A DNA stretch of 64,000 bases. Source: Scytolyngbya sp. HA4215-MV1. Lineage in GTDB: Bacteria; Cyanobacteriota; Cyanobacteriia; Leptolyngbyales; Leptolyngbyaceae. The position numbers and the translations under genes are program-made. Of the stretch, positions 17,504 to 25,739 are shown one piece after another. The stretch spans positions 186,001-250,000 of the forward strand of contig JAHHIA010000011.1 of the NCBI GenBank assembly GCA_019359045.1. Direction: 5' to 3'. Positions within the stretch are counted from its first letter, which is position 1. Every line of letters begins with the position of its first letter. Under the pieces are notes generated by a model. The model had not been told where the DNA came from and did no database searches. It saw only the letters and a program-made list of their open reading frames with translations.

Positions 17504-20437
17504 CTATTCGCCAACGACGATCGCCCACAATGCATCAACGCCATCTCCGGCTGAGTCCTCCGGAGCACATTGCTTCAGCCATTGCACCAGCACAGGCAAC
17601 ACCGTCTCATCGCGTTTGCCCAAATTCCCCAACGCGGCTGCCGCACGAGAACAAACATAAGCTTGCGGGTCTTGCAGCAGCCCCAGTAGCCCTTGCACCA
17701 CCTCAGACGAGGCATTGCCCAAATTCCCCAACGAGTGTGCCGCACGAAAACGAACATAATCTTGCGGGTCTTGCAGCAGATCCAGTAGCCCTTGCACCAC
17801 CGCCAAGGAGGCATTGCCCAAATTCACCAACGCCTCTGCCGCACGAGAACGCACAGAAGCGTCCTCGTCTTTGAGTAAGCTCAGCAAGCCCTGCACCACC
17901 GCCGAGGAGGCATTGCCCAAATTCACCAACGATGCTGCCGCACGATAACGCACATCAGAGTCCTCGTCTTTGAGTAAGCTCAGCAAGCCCTGCACCACCG
18001 CCGAGGAGGCATTGCCCAAATTCCCCAACGCCGCTGCCGCACGAGAACGCACATCAGAGTCCTCGTCTTTGAGTAAGCTCAGCAAGCCCTGCACCACCGC
18101 CGAGGAGGCATTGCTCAAATTCCCCAACGCCGCTGCCGCACGATAACGCACATCAGAGGCCTCGTCTTTGAGTAAGCTCAGCAGAGCTTGCACCACCGCC
18201 GAGGAGGCATTGCCCAAATTCACCAACGCCTCTGCCGCACGAGAACGCACAGAAGCGTCCTCGTCTTTGAGTAAGCTCAGTAACTGAGCGATCGCCTCTG
18301 GCTCCTGCCCCAAAGAGGCTTGAAACTCTGCCAGACGGACTGGATGAATCTTGTCCGCCTGAGCCTGTAACCGTGCCCAGGCATCGGCTTCCATTGCCGT
18401 TTCTCCCAGTCGATGCAAAATCTTCGCTGCCTCACTGCGAACTTTGCTGCCAATTTGCTGCCAATCGCTGACCTCTAAGGACACTAACCCATCTAGAATC
18501 TCAGCCACTAATTCTCCATCGGCTCCTTTTAAGCCCTGAGAGTCTTCGGTCAGGCACCAGCCGGCAAATAGCAAATCCCGGTGCAGCCATGGCTCATACG
18601 CACTCCCGGCTTGATAAATGCCCCGAATTGCCTCGGCTGCCCGCTTTTTCTTCAGCTTCGACACCAGCAACAGCAACACCTCGCGCCAGTGCTGCTGATG
18701 CAAATACTGCCGAATATGCTGAAGGATGATCTCATCCTCGCCTTCTTCAAACTGGTCGTAGATCTCTTCAGCCGTCAAATACTCTTGAAAGGTTTTATGC
18801 ACAAAGGCATAGCGTGCTCGCCCCTGTTCATTCAGCAATCCAGTCCGACGCTGCACAAAGTCCACAAACCGCTCAGCTTCCTTTTTAGCTTCATGTTTTT
18901 TGCAGTTTTTCAACCTGCAGATTTCCTGGCTCAACTGCTTCAGCAATTCTGCTTGCTCAATCAGAGTGCCACCTTCCGCATCTTCGGCACTGCCCTGAGC
19001 ATGAATCCAGTAGGCAAGCTTCTTCAGCACATAGAGTAAATCATCCGGCTTCAGGTACTGCAACACCTCATACAGCTTGATCTCCTTACCACTGTCCCAA
19101 CTGGTCAGCAGCGTTTCCACTGCTTTTTCATAGAGCTTATAGCGCTGTCTGGGCAACTCTGCCTGGTAGCGATGGATCAGGACAATGATGGTCAGCAGCA
19201 GGGGATTTTTTGCCAGTTGTCGGATGCGATCGTTGCCCTTCAACGCCTTCTGTAAATCGGCTTTGCGGCGTTCTGCCTGGGCTTTGTCGGGTACGCGACT
19301 GTCATACCAATGCTCAATAAACGCCTTGATTTGATCATCATCAAACGGTTCCAGGGTGTAGTGAGGAAACGCTTCCAGGTTAAAAAAGTCCCAGCGGTAT
19401 CCTGCTGGACGGGAGGTAATCACCGCCGGATTAGCATCATACTGAGCCAAAAATGTCTCAATCTGCTCCACCGTCTTGCGCTGTTGCGCCTCATCCGCCA
19501 CCTCATCCAGTCCATCCAACAAAATCAACGCCCGTCCCCGCTCCAGCCAATGCTCAAAAAAGTCCTGGGGCAAGTGCTTCATGCTTAGACTGTCCTCCGC
19601 ATACCAGCGCAGGTATGCCAGCAGTCCCAATTTTGGCTGCAACACCCAATCCCGAATCCGCACCACCAGCGGCAACCAGTCTGCCCCTGCCTCAAAACCA
19701 ATCTGGGTCGGGTCGCTCTGAGCCTGGTTGCCCAGCATCAAGGCAAAGTAACTCAACAGGGTGGTCTTGCCCGAACCCGGTGCCCCCAGCAACACCGCTT
19801 TATTTTTGGACTGACTGAGTACCTGCTGGGCTGGAAGTTTGCGCCCAGACCGATCGCGCTTTGCCCACGATCGTTGTTCTGCCAAAAGCCGTTGTTGTGG
19901 ATCAGCGGGTTCTAAATCGCTTTCGTCCTCAACCTGCGTCACCGAAGTGGAGCGGGATTCTGCCTGCACCGTTGGCATGACAAAAATCTGTGCCAACTGC
20001 TCCTGCTTTTCCACTTCTTCCCCTGGCACCGCGATCCCGACAAACTTCACATCATCGATACGCTGTGTTAGCTGACGCAGATATTCTTTGCGATAAGCAT
20101 TCAATTCAGCATTTGTTACATAGTTGGATGCAGATGCTTGTGACTTGTCATCAGATGTAGCAGCCTTTTCTTGATTGACAGCTAACCGTTGAATTACTGA
20201 TCGAAAATTAGCTTTGCTTACTTTCTCCCCGAAAGCTTGAGACAAGACTTTCCAGAGTGCTGGACCTACATCCCGTGTGAGGTAATTAAAACTATATTGA
20301 GATTTTTGCTGCATCTCTTCATAAGTTAAGCCTTCCCAAACACCTTGCAGGATAAAGGATTCAACATCACTGAGATGCCTACCTTCATATTGAAAGACTG
20401 CGTCATCAACAAGTTGTAAAACCGTCTCAAATTTCAT
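17504..20437 (-). CDS. NACHT-domain NTPase with HEAT repeats (NLR-like protein)
   Basis: A 977-residue STAND protein. Residues 1-90 match the helical N-terminal domain found on cyanobacterial vWA-MoxR/NACHT proteins (WEGLTYEEMQQ...GPALWKVLSQAFGEKVSKANF). The NACHT core has Walker A GAPGSGKTT at 218-226, Walker B ALILLDGLDEVAD at about 303-315 and the ITSRPAGYR sensor motif. A helical linker follows, with PLLLTIIVLIHR, RYKLYEKAV and FVHKTFQEYLTAEE. From about residue 710 there are 7-8 HEAT repeats of 33 residues. Bacterial NACHT proteins include known antiphage sensors in which the C-terminal repeats detect a ligand; that role is inferred here. No catalytic effector domain is visible, so the N-terminus may recruit a partner. 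No good ribosome site precedes the ATG. Confidence 0.88.
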   Translation of the reverse strand: MKFETVLQLVDDAVFQYEGRHLSDVESFILQGVWEGLTYEEMQQKSQYSFNYLTRDVGPALWKVLSQAFGEKVSKANFRSVIQRLAVNQEKAATSDDKSQASASNYVTNAELNAYRKEYLRQLTQRIDDVKFVGIAVPGEEVEKQEQLAQIFVMPTVQAESRSTSVTQVEDESDLEPADPQQRLLAEQRSWAKRDRSGRKLPAQQVLSQSKNKAVLLGAPGSGKTTLLSYFALMLGNQAQSDPTQIGFEAGADWLPLVVRIRDWVLQPKLGLLAYLRWYAEDSLSMKHLPQDFFEHWLERGRALILLDGLDEVADEAQQRKTVEQIETFLAQYDANPAVITSRPAGYRWDFFNLEAFPHYTLEPFDDDQIKAFIEHWYDSRVPDKAQAERRKADLQKALKGNDRIRQLAKNPLLLTIIVLIHRYQAELPRQRYKLYEKAVETLLTSWDSGKEIKLYEVLQYLKPDDLLYVLKKLAYWIHAQGSAEDAEGGTLIEQAELLKQLSQEICRLKNCKKHEAKKEAERFVDFVQRRTGLLNEQGRARYAFVHKTFQEYLTAEEIYDQFEEGEDEIILQHIRQYLHQQHWREVLLLLVSKLKKKRAAEAIRGIYQAGSAYEPWLHRDLLFAGWCLTEDSQGLKGADGELVAEILDGLVSLEVSDWQQIGSKVRSEAAKILHRLGETAMEADAWARLQAQADKIHPVRLAEFQASLGQEPEAIAQLLSLLKDEDASVRSRAAEALVNLGNASSAVVQALLSLLKDEASDVRYRAAAALGNLSNASSAVVQGLLSLLKDEDSDVRSRAAAALGNLGNASSAVVQGLLSLLKDEDSDVRYRAAASLVNLGNASSAVVQGLLSLLKDEDASVRSRAAEALVNLGNASLAVVQGLLDLLQDPQDYVRFRAAHSLGNLGNASSEVVQGLLGLLQDPQAYVCSRAAAALGNLGKRDETVLPVLVQWLKQCAPEDSAGDGVDALWAIVVGE
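17617..18300 (-). repeat. Coding tandem repeat, 99-bp unit (HEAT repeats)
   Basis: The motif TTGCCCAAATTC recurs at 99-bp steps near 17617, 17716, 17815, 17914, 18013, 18112 and 18211. Units between about 17815 and 18290 are nearly identical at DNA level. Each encodes one 33-residue HEAT repeat (DEDxxVRxRAAxALxNLGNA). Confidence 0.9.
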
Positions 20438-20502
20438 TTGAAAGGAGCATAAAATTACCGGATTTAGCTTTCGCCTTCTCTAGGGTGACATACATTAGCA
20501 TA

Positions 20503-20573
20503 CCTTGGCATACACAAAAATGTATGCTATTAGTCTTAATATGTATGCAAATGTATTTTTTTGTATGCCAAGG
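20503..20573. promoter_or_regulatory. Inverted repeat in the divergent NACHT/small-membrane-protein promoter region
   Basis: Arms CCTTGGCATACACAAAA (20503-20519) and its near-complement (20557-20573) enclose two direct ATGTATGC motifs (20520-20527, 20541-20548). The position, 66-136 bp from the NACHT start and just before the ribosome site of the divergent gene, suits an operator or a structured leader. Confidence 0.5.
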
Positions 20574-20589
20574 GCAAAGGAATAAAGGT

Positions 20590-20739
20590 ATGAAACACAA
20601 AAGAGTATTTCTTATTTGGCTGCAAATTATTGCGGCGCTGTTGGTTGGTGTTAATGCAGGTTTAGAAATTTATAATCACTTTCCCAAGTTGCCAGAGAGT
20701 GACTATAAAGTTTACCCTCCAGCTAAGTTAGAAATTTGA
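20590..20739 (+). CDS. Small single-pass membrane protein divergent from the NACHT gene
   Basis: A 49-residue protein: MKHKR, a hydrophobic helix (VFLIWLQIIAALLVGVNAG), then a short tail with NHFPKLPESDYKVYPP. AAAGGA lies 8 bases before the ATG at 20590; an upstream ATG at 20485 would add a stretch overlapping the inverted repeat and is unlikely. No homologue is recognised. Its divergent position suggests shared regulation with the NACHT gene, and a membrane effector role is possible but unproven. Confidence 0.55.
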   Translation: MKHKRVFLIWLQIIAALLVGVNAGLEIYNHFPKLPESDYKVYPPAKLEI

Positions 20740-20807
20740 CAATAATTCCAATTTGTCTGATCCACAAATTAAATGTGTGATCCGTCTACTCCAATTTCTC
20801 GTCAGTG

Positions 20808-20846
20808 CCAAGATCCCCGGAATCTTAGAGACTCCGGGGATCTTGG
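20808..20846. terminator. Strong hairpin, probable terminator
   Basis: Perfect 14-bp arms CCAAGATCCCCGGA and TCCGGGGATCTTGG enclose an 11-base loop. It lies 69 bp after the small membrane-protein gene. There is no U tract, so termination efficiency is uncertain. Confidence 0.6.
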
Positions 20847-20998
20847 CTTGTCACAATGCAGAGATACCTCGTTATCTTCGCCAGTAATGTAGGAACGATC
20901 GCCCCCCTTCGCAAAAAACGATCGACCCTTCTCAGAAGAATCGATCGCTCCACCCACCATCCGCTTATTCGGCTACGGTGTATACACAAGTGATCAGC

Positions 20999-21466
20999 CT
21001 ACTCGCTAACAGACTGCTGCGCCTTCCGCGATCGACGAAACTGATACGACAAATCCTCAACTACCTCATCCAACCCCATATTCTTACCCGACAACTTCGC
21101 CGAATTATACGCAAGCCGTGCCGCCGCATACGCCTCACTCCCCGCCAGCATCTGCGTATCCTCCAACAACTCCCGCAAATGATTCAACGCTTGCAAAATC
21201 GGGTTCAGCGCCTCATACAACGCCAGATCTCGCCGTGCCTCCTCCACATCCAAATGACGCGGCATCACATCATAATGTTGTACCGCCATATCCAGCGCCC
21301 GCACCGTAAAAGTTTGTGCCTTCCGTCCCAGCTTGGCAGTCTGGCGGCGTTCCTGCGGCGTTAAACCGACTAAAAAGGGAAGCTGCTCCCGAATCGCCTT
21401 GATTCCAGCCACAATCGTCTCAACTTCCTCATTCGCCAGCGTTGCAGTGATGGTCTGTGTGTTCAT
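20999..21466 (-). CDS. Conserved hypothetical helical protein
   Basis: A 155-residue all-helical protein with no membrane segment. The pattern FLVGLTPQERRQTAKLG, FTVRALDMAVQHYDVMP and DLALYEALNPILQALNHLRELLEDTQM is one I associate with an uncharacterised family scattered in bacteria, often with accessory genes. AAGGA lies 9 bases before the ATG at 21466, favouring it over the ATG at 21475. Function unknown. Confidence 0.7.
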   Translation of the reverse strand: MNTQTITATLANEEVETIVAGIKAIREQLPFLVGLTPQERRQTAKLGRKAQTFTVRALDMAVQHYDVMPRHLDVEEARRDLALYEALNPILQALNHLRELLEDTQMLAGSEAYAAARLAYNSAKLSGKNMGLDEVVEDLSYQFRRSRKAQQSVSE

Positions 21467-21680
21467 CTGATCCATTCCTTTTAAGCATTTGTAGATGCAC
21501 CCATTGGATGCAGTAATTTATAAATTCCCTGCCAGAAATTGATCTAAACTCTGTAAGGATACGGAAAAATTGCTTGAGAGAGACCTCAAAGATCCGTGCG
21601 TTTGGGGAATGGACTGGTCAATTGCCAGTTTCGACCCCGTCGTTTCTATTCGCGACCCCGTCACTTCCTTCTGCGATCGC

Positions 21681-21846
21681 ATCGATGCCCGATTCGACCC
21701 CATCATTGCGCGATCGAACCCCATCAACGCCAAAAAAGAGCCATCGATTCTATCTTTGACCGCATCGATGCCCGATTCGACCCCATCGTTGTGCGATCGA
21801 GCCCCATCAACGCCAAAAAAGAGCCATCGATTCTATCTTTGACCGC
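21681..21846. repeat. 83-bp tandem duplication in non-coding DNA
   Basis: The segment starting ATCGATGCCCGATTCGACCC at 21681 is repeated from 21764 with few changes. The period (83) is not a multiple of three, so the overlapping open frames across it switch frame and are not a credible gene. The repeated motif CGATGCCCGATTCGACCCC recalls coiled-coil (FDRIDARFD) coding repeats, so it may be a gene remnant. Confidence 0.7.
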
Positions 21847-21863
21847 ATCGACCCAGCAAATCT

Positions 21864-21891
21864 GTAAGGGCGAACGGCCGTTCGCCCTTAC
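21864..21891. repeat. REP palindrome with compensatory changes
   Basis: The same 28-nt palindrome as at 17019 and 17354, but with G-C replaced by A-T at one symmetric pair (GTAAGGGCG...CGCCCTTAC), so full pairing is kept. Confidence 0.85.
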
Positions 21892-21957
21892 CGTGTGATT
21901 AGGGACTTTATTTTCAATGCATGTCCCTGGTTATCACTCAATTTGTGTTGATTCGGC

Positions 21958-22144
21958 GTAGGGGCGCGGCATTCGGCAAATGATTTTTGGTTTTGTCAAC
22001 CATTTCCCGCCCGTAGCTTGCTTCCCGTAGGGTATGCCACACCCAGTTCGGATGGATTGAGTATATCGTTGGGGTTGGGCGTGGCATTGGGATAAACATT
22101 TTCGATGAGATTGGTTAAATCGTTGTCCAATGCCGCGCCCCTAC
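21958..22144. mobile_element. MITE-like element with 16-bp terminal inverted repeats
   Basis: GTAGGGGCGCGGCATT at 21958-21973 and its exact complement at 22129-22144 bound a 187-bp non-coding segment. The ends share the GTAGGGGCG start with the REP palindromes nearby, suggesting mobilisation by the same transposase type. Confidence 0.6.
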
Positions 22145-22229
22145 AGGGTTTGACATCTCAGACACAAAATCCATCAGAAGCAGGCATGTCCCTAAGCCCC
22201 ATGTCCTAACTTGCATGACTCTGACTAAA

Positions 22230-22268
22230 AATCCAAAATCGCCAATCCAAAATCGCCAATCCAAAATC
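22230..22268. repeat. Short tandem repeat, 14-bp unit
   Basis: AATCCAAAATCGCC is repeated almost three times next to the 3' end of the CHASE2-cyclase gene. A related AAAATCCAAAATCG repeat lies inside the sugar-binding protein gene at about 30297-30340. Confidence 0.75.
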
Positions 22269-22271
22269 AAA

Positions 22272-24332
22272 TCAAGCCGATGCCCGTTTTGCCTGAGATG
22301 CTCTCAAATCTTTCTGCACTTCGTGATAAAGCGTCGGGTCTTCGCCTTTCAACCCAACCAAACTATACAAGCCCACCTTGCTGTCACGCCCTCGCAGAGG
22401 GTGTTCTCCCAAAAAGACGGCATCCACCTCTGTTTGAACTAATTCGTACAGACTATCTGTAATTAAAATGTCGGTGCCAAATTCTTTGGTGAGTCCTTCC
22501 ACCCGACTCGCAATATTCACCGTATCGCCAATGACAGTGTATTCCAAACGCTGAATCGAGCCGATGTTGCCTGCGATCACTTCACCAAAACTGATGCCAA
22601 TCCCATTAAATAAAATCGGTTGACCTTGTTGTTGCCATTGTTGCCTCAGGGTAACTAGTGCTTTTCGCATATTGAGTGCCGCTTTGATGGCGTTCAGAGC
22701 ATCCGCTTTTGCTCCTTGAGAAACTGGCGTGCCAAACTCTGCCATCACGGCATCGCCAATGAATTTATCAACAGTGCCTCTGGCATCGACGATCGCAGCC
22801 ACCATCACATTCAGGTAAACATTGAGTTGGGCAACTAGTTGTTCGGGCGGCAGTTTGAAAGAAAGGGTCGTAAAGCCGCGAATGTCGCAAAACATGACAG
22901 CAGCATTGATTTTGCGCCCCTGGAGCAATGCGCGAAAGTCTTCAGGTTGGTTCAAAATCTCTTGGACGATCGGAGCTGAAACGTACCGTTCCAGGGTGCG
23001 ACGGAGGTGGTGCTTTTCGAGTTGTTCACGAATGATGCCTGTCCCTAAATGCACTAAGCCGCTGAGCGCAATCAACAAAACGGGAACAGCAACAGGTATG
23101 ATCGCCCCCATCCCTATCAAGCTAACGTAGCCGATACCAGCCCAAGCCGCAGCGATCGCCAACGCCCACAAGGCTCTTTTGACAGGACGCTGCGAAATTC
23201 GACTCACAAACCCTGATGCCAAACTGACCCCAACCAAGATTAAGAGCCCCTGGTACAACGGCGAGGGAATGGCATCGGTGATCGCGCGATTTTCCATCAA
23301 TGTGGCGATCGCATGGGCATGAACCTCTACCCCTGGCATCAAAGTGGGATAACGCCAGTTTCCCGAAAAAGGCGTGCGATGCAAATCTTGCAGAATGGTT
23401 GCTGTCGGTCCAATGATGACAATTTTGTCTTTGAAAAATTTTCCCTTTTGGAGTGACGTTTGCCATTCGTGTGGCTCTAAGACATAGAAAAACGGAATCG
23501 AGGGAAAAGTATTGCGGGGTCCGTAGAAGAAAATTTCATTGCCTTTAGGAACTGGGTAGGGGATAGCAGCCGCTTGCAAGATTGCTTCGTCAAAGGAGGG
23601 TAAAGCTTTGCCTAACCCCAAAGGTTGAATGATTTGTTTTTGGTATTCACTGGCAAAGTGATGAATCCTACCATCCACATCGGGCAAATAGTTGATAAAA
23701 CCAGTGGACAGCAGAGGATTGGCTGCATGGTTGCCATTGGGAAACAAGGAAGCATCGGGCAGTACTCTTTGCGTCAGGGGACCTTGCGGAGTTTCCGAAT
23801 CAGCATACATGGCAGCCAGGGTGACTCGTCCCGGATAGCGCTGGAGAGTTTGCTTTAGGGCGACATCATCGGCTGCACCATAGATACTGGGATCGGCAAA
23901 AATTAGGTCGATCGCAACCGCTTTGGCTCCTGCTGCCATCAATCGGTCAATTGCTTTGGCATAGGCAATCCGCCGCCAAGGCCAAGACTCTAGCGGTTTT
24001 AAGTGAGCTAGCTTTTGTGGATCAGCTTGATAGCTTTGTCCTTGGGCCAGGGATTCTTCATCGATCGCCAAAATCACAATATTGTCCGGCGGTTTTACCG
24101 AACCCCGCATTTCGAAAAAGGTCGCCTGAGCTTGTCGCTCCAAATTGCTAACCAGGCGCAAGTCGAGGGCGGTAATCGTTGCACCCGTCAGGGTGCCCAA
24201 CGCAATCAACCAATAGCCTAACCACTTGAGGTTAAGCCATTTCCAACGATCGGTCAGTGCTTGAATGGTGAACTTTTTTTTGGACACGTTAGTGGGGCGA
24301 TCGTGACCTGATGATGTGCGATTCGCTGCCAT
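22272..24332 (-). CDS. CHASE2-domain class III adenylate cyclase
   Basis: A 686-residue membrane signalling enzyme. After a cytoplasmic start, one membrane helix (GYWLIALGTLTGATITAL) leads to a periplasmic CHASE2 sensor (about residues 60-370; NIVILAIDEESLAQ and AIDLIFADPS are typical). Three closely spaced membrane helices follow (about 370-440), then a class III cyclase domain from about 490. The metal-binding Asp residues lie in FCDIRGFT and KFIGDAVMAEFG. The Lys of VDKFIGDA and the Thr of VIGDTVNIASR match the adenylate cyclase pattern, so cAMP is the likely product. Downstream of FecR and barrel genes, it probably transduces an envelope signal. Confidence 0.92.
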   Translation of the reverse strand: MAANRTSSGHDRPTNVSKKKFTIQALTDRWKWLNLKWLGYWLIALGTLTGATITALDLRLVSNLERQAQATFFEMRGSVKPPDNIVILAIDEESLAQGQSYQADPQKLAHLKPLESWPWRRIAYAKAIDRLMAAGAKAVAIDLIFADPSIYGAADDVALKQTLQRYPGRVTLAAMYADSETPQGPLTQRVLPDASLFPNGNHAANPLLSTGFINYLPDVDGRIHHFASEYQKQIIQPLGLGKALPSFDEAILQAAAIPYPVPKGNEIFFYGPRNTFPSIPFFYVLEPHEWQTSLQKGKFFKDKIVIIGPTATILQDLHRTPFSGNWRYPTLMPGVEVHAHAIATLMENRAITDAIPSPLYQGLLILVGVSLASGFVSRISQRPVKRALWALAIAAAWAGIGYVSLIGMGAIIPVAVPVLLIALSGLVHLGTGIIREQLEKHHLRRTLERYVSAPIVQEILNQPEDFRALLQGRKINAAVMFCDIRGFTTLSFKLPPEQLVAQLNVYLNVMVAAIVDARGTVDKFIGDAVMAEFGTPVSQGAKADALNAIKAALNMRKALVTLRQQWQQQGQPILFNGIGISFGEVIAGNIGSIQRLEYTVIGDTVNIASRVEGLTKEFGTDILITDSLYELVQTEVDAVFLGEHPLRGRDSKVGLYSLVGLKGEDPTLYHEVQKDLRASQAKRASA

Positions 24333-24480
24333 ACTCCAATTACCTGCTCACAGAAATGATGCGATCGTTCCTGGATTTAAAACGACAAGCTGAAGACAAT
24401 TAGCCCGAAGACATCATGTCTAAACACTTTCCAAGAACCCAATGCACCCAACGATTTCCTGGTCACCTTAGCCTATCGCG

Positions 24481-25434
24481 CTAGAACGGTAATCGTGGCA
24501 AAGAGACGGGGATCGGGAGACTGGGCACCCCTGGTAAGTGAATGGGAAAAGGCACCCCTGGATATAACTGCTCGAAACTCTGACGGACTTTATCAATCCC
24601 TGGCAACTGTTCGGTAAAGCTTTTGAACAGAGCCCCACTGAGCAGATTAACAAAATCTTCCTGAGACAATTTTTCAGGCTTACCAAACACGCCTTTGGGG
24701 TCAACCATCACCTTTTCACCGGCACCCAAGACCACTTCAGTGGATTGATCTGGCTGAGCAGGTTTAGGGAGAGGGGGTGGGTCAGAGGATGGCAGCGGGG
24801 GAGCAGGGAGTGGGATCTGGGCTTGCCGCTGTGGGTTTGGATGGGGGTTGGATTGCAACCATAGCCCTCGTTGCTTCAAGAAACGTGGCAATCCTTTTTC
24901 CGCAGGAACCACTTCTGGCAGATCATCAATGTCAGAGACGGAAGTTTGCGATCGATTGACCACCACTTTCCCTTCCAATACCTGAACCTGGGTATCGCCC
25001 GCTTCATTCACGGTTAGAAGATAGGTCGTGCCGCGCACCCCTGCCACAACCGAAGGAGTACAGCCGCTCACGGCACCGTTCACCAACAACGTACCGCGTT
25101 GCAACCGGGCACATTGCCCAACCGTGAGCACCGAGTTGTATGACAGACGGGCAACTGCACCTGTATTAAAGTTGAGTTGTACCCGCGTCTTGCCTGTCCG
25201 AATTCGTTGTCCCTGGTTTGCCCGATCGTTGAGCCGTGCCTGTTTATTTTGGATGTACACCTGGTTACCATCCAAAATTTCTGAGAGGGTGGCTTGTTGA
25301 ATACTGGCAGAATGGACGATCGTCGGGTTCCACAACCAATCCAGCATCAGTACAATGCAAAAGCCAACCAGCCCAAGCGCTAGCCAGTGCTGAAATCCTC
25401 CCCTGACGCGAAAGCGGGAGAAACCAGAAACCAT
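24481..25434 (-). CDS. FecR-domain protein with N-terminal membrane anchor
   Basis: A 317-residue protein. A hydrophobic segment (LALGLVGFCIVLMLDWLW, about residues 16-33) anchors it. The FecR domain spans about 65-190: GQRIRTGKTRVQLNFNTGAVARLSYNS, then VVAGVRGTTYLLTVNEAGDTQVQVLEGKVVV. The rest is a Pro/Gln-rich linker and a C-terminal region ending in Pro/Leu-rich PGVPFPIHLPGVPSLP. FecR domains sense or scaffold in the periplasm. It lies upstream of the CHASE2-cyclase on the same strand, 148 bp apart, a combination I recall from other cyanobacteria. Confidence 0.87.
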   Translation of the reverse strand: MVSGFSRFRVRGGFQHWLALGLVGFCIVLMLDWLWNPTIVHSASIQQATLSEILDGNQVYIQNKQARLNDRANQGQRIRTGKTRVQLNFNTGAVARLSYNSVLTVGQCARLQRGTLLVNGAVSGCTPSVVAGVRGTTYLLTVNEAGDTQVQVLEGKVVVNRSQTSVSDIDDLPEVVPAEKGLPRFLKQRGLWLQSNPHPNPQRQAQIPLPAPPLPSSDPPPLPKPAQPDQSTEVVLGAGEKVMVDPKGVFGKPEKLSQEDFVNLLSGALFKSFTEQLPGIDKVRQSFEQLYPGVPFPIHLPGVPSLPIPVSLPRLPF

Positions 25435-25739
25435 ATCGAAACCTCCAGGAACTTAAAAAAGAACTGAGTGCACCCCATTGTCGTTTCTACATCTCAACCT
25501 TAGAGGGGACAGGATGATTGAAGATGGAGAAGCACAAAAGCGATGATTGCGGCAAAACGCAGGAATCTGTGCCGTTGTTTTTTCGCGATCGGTATGATTT
25601 TTAACTCGCCCCTATTGAGAAATTTTGCGTTGGAATGATGACTGAGAAATAGGTAGCGTCCCGTGATGCCTACATCTCTCAGGACAGAATTTGCGGATAG
25701 GAGAGTTCCCAAATCTTAGATTTTCCTCAGCAGCATCCT

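Noticed and set aside
17617-18300. CRISPR-like array in the NACHT gene
   Set aside because: The 99-bp steps are coding HEAT repeats with no unique spacers.
20485-20589. N-terminal extension of the small membrane protein to ATG 20485
   Set aside because: It crosses the inverted repeat, has no ribosome site and gives an implausible Cys/Met-rich start; 20590 has AAAGGA.
21570-21898. Three overlapping plus-strand open frames of 61-100 codons
   Set aside because: They switch frame with the 83-bp duplication and end in the REP palindrome; not a credible protein.
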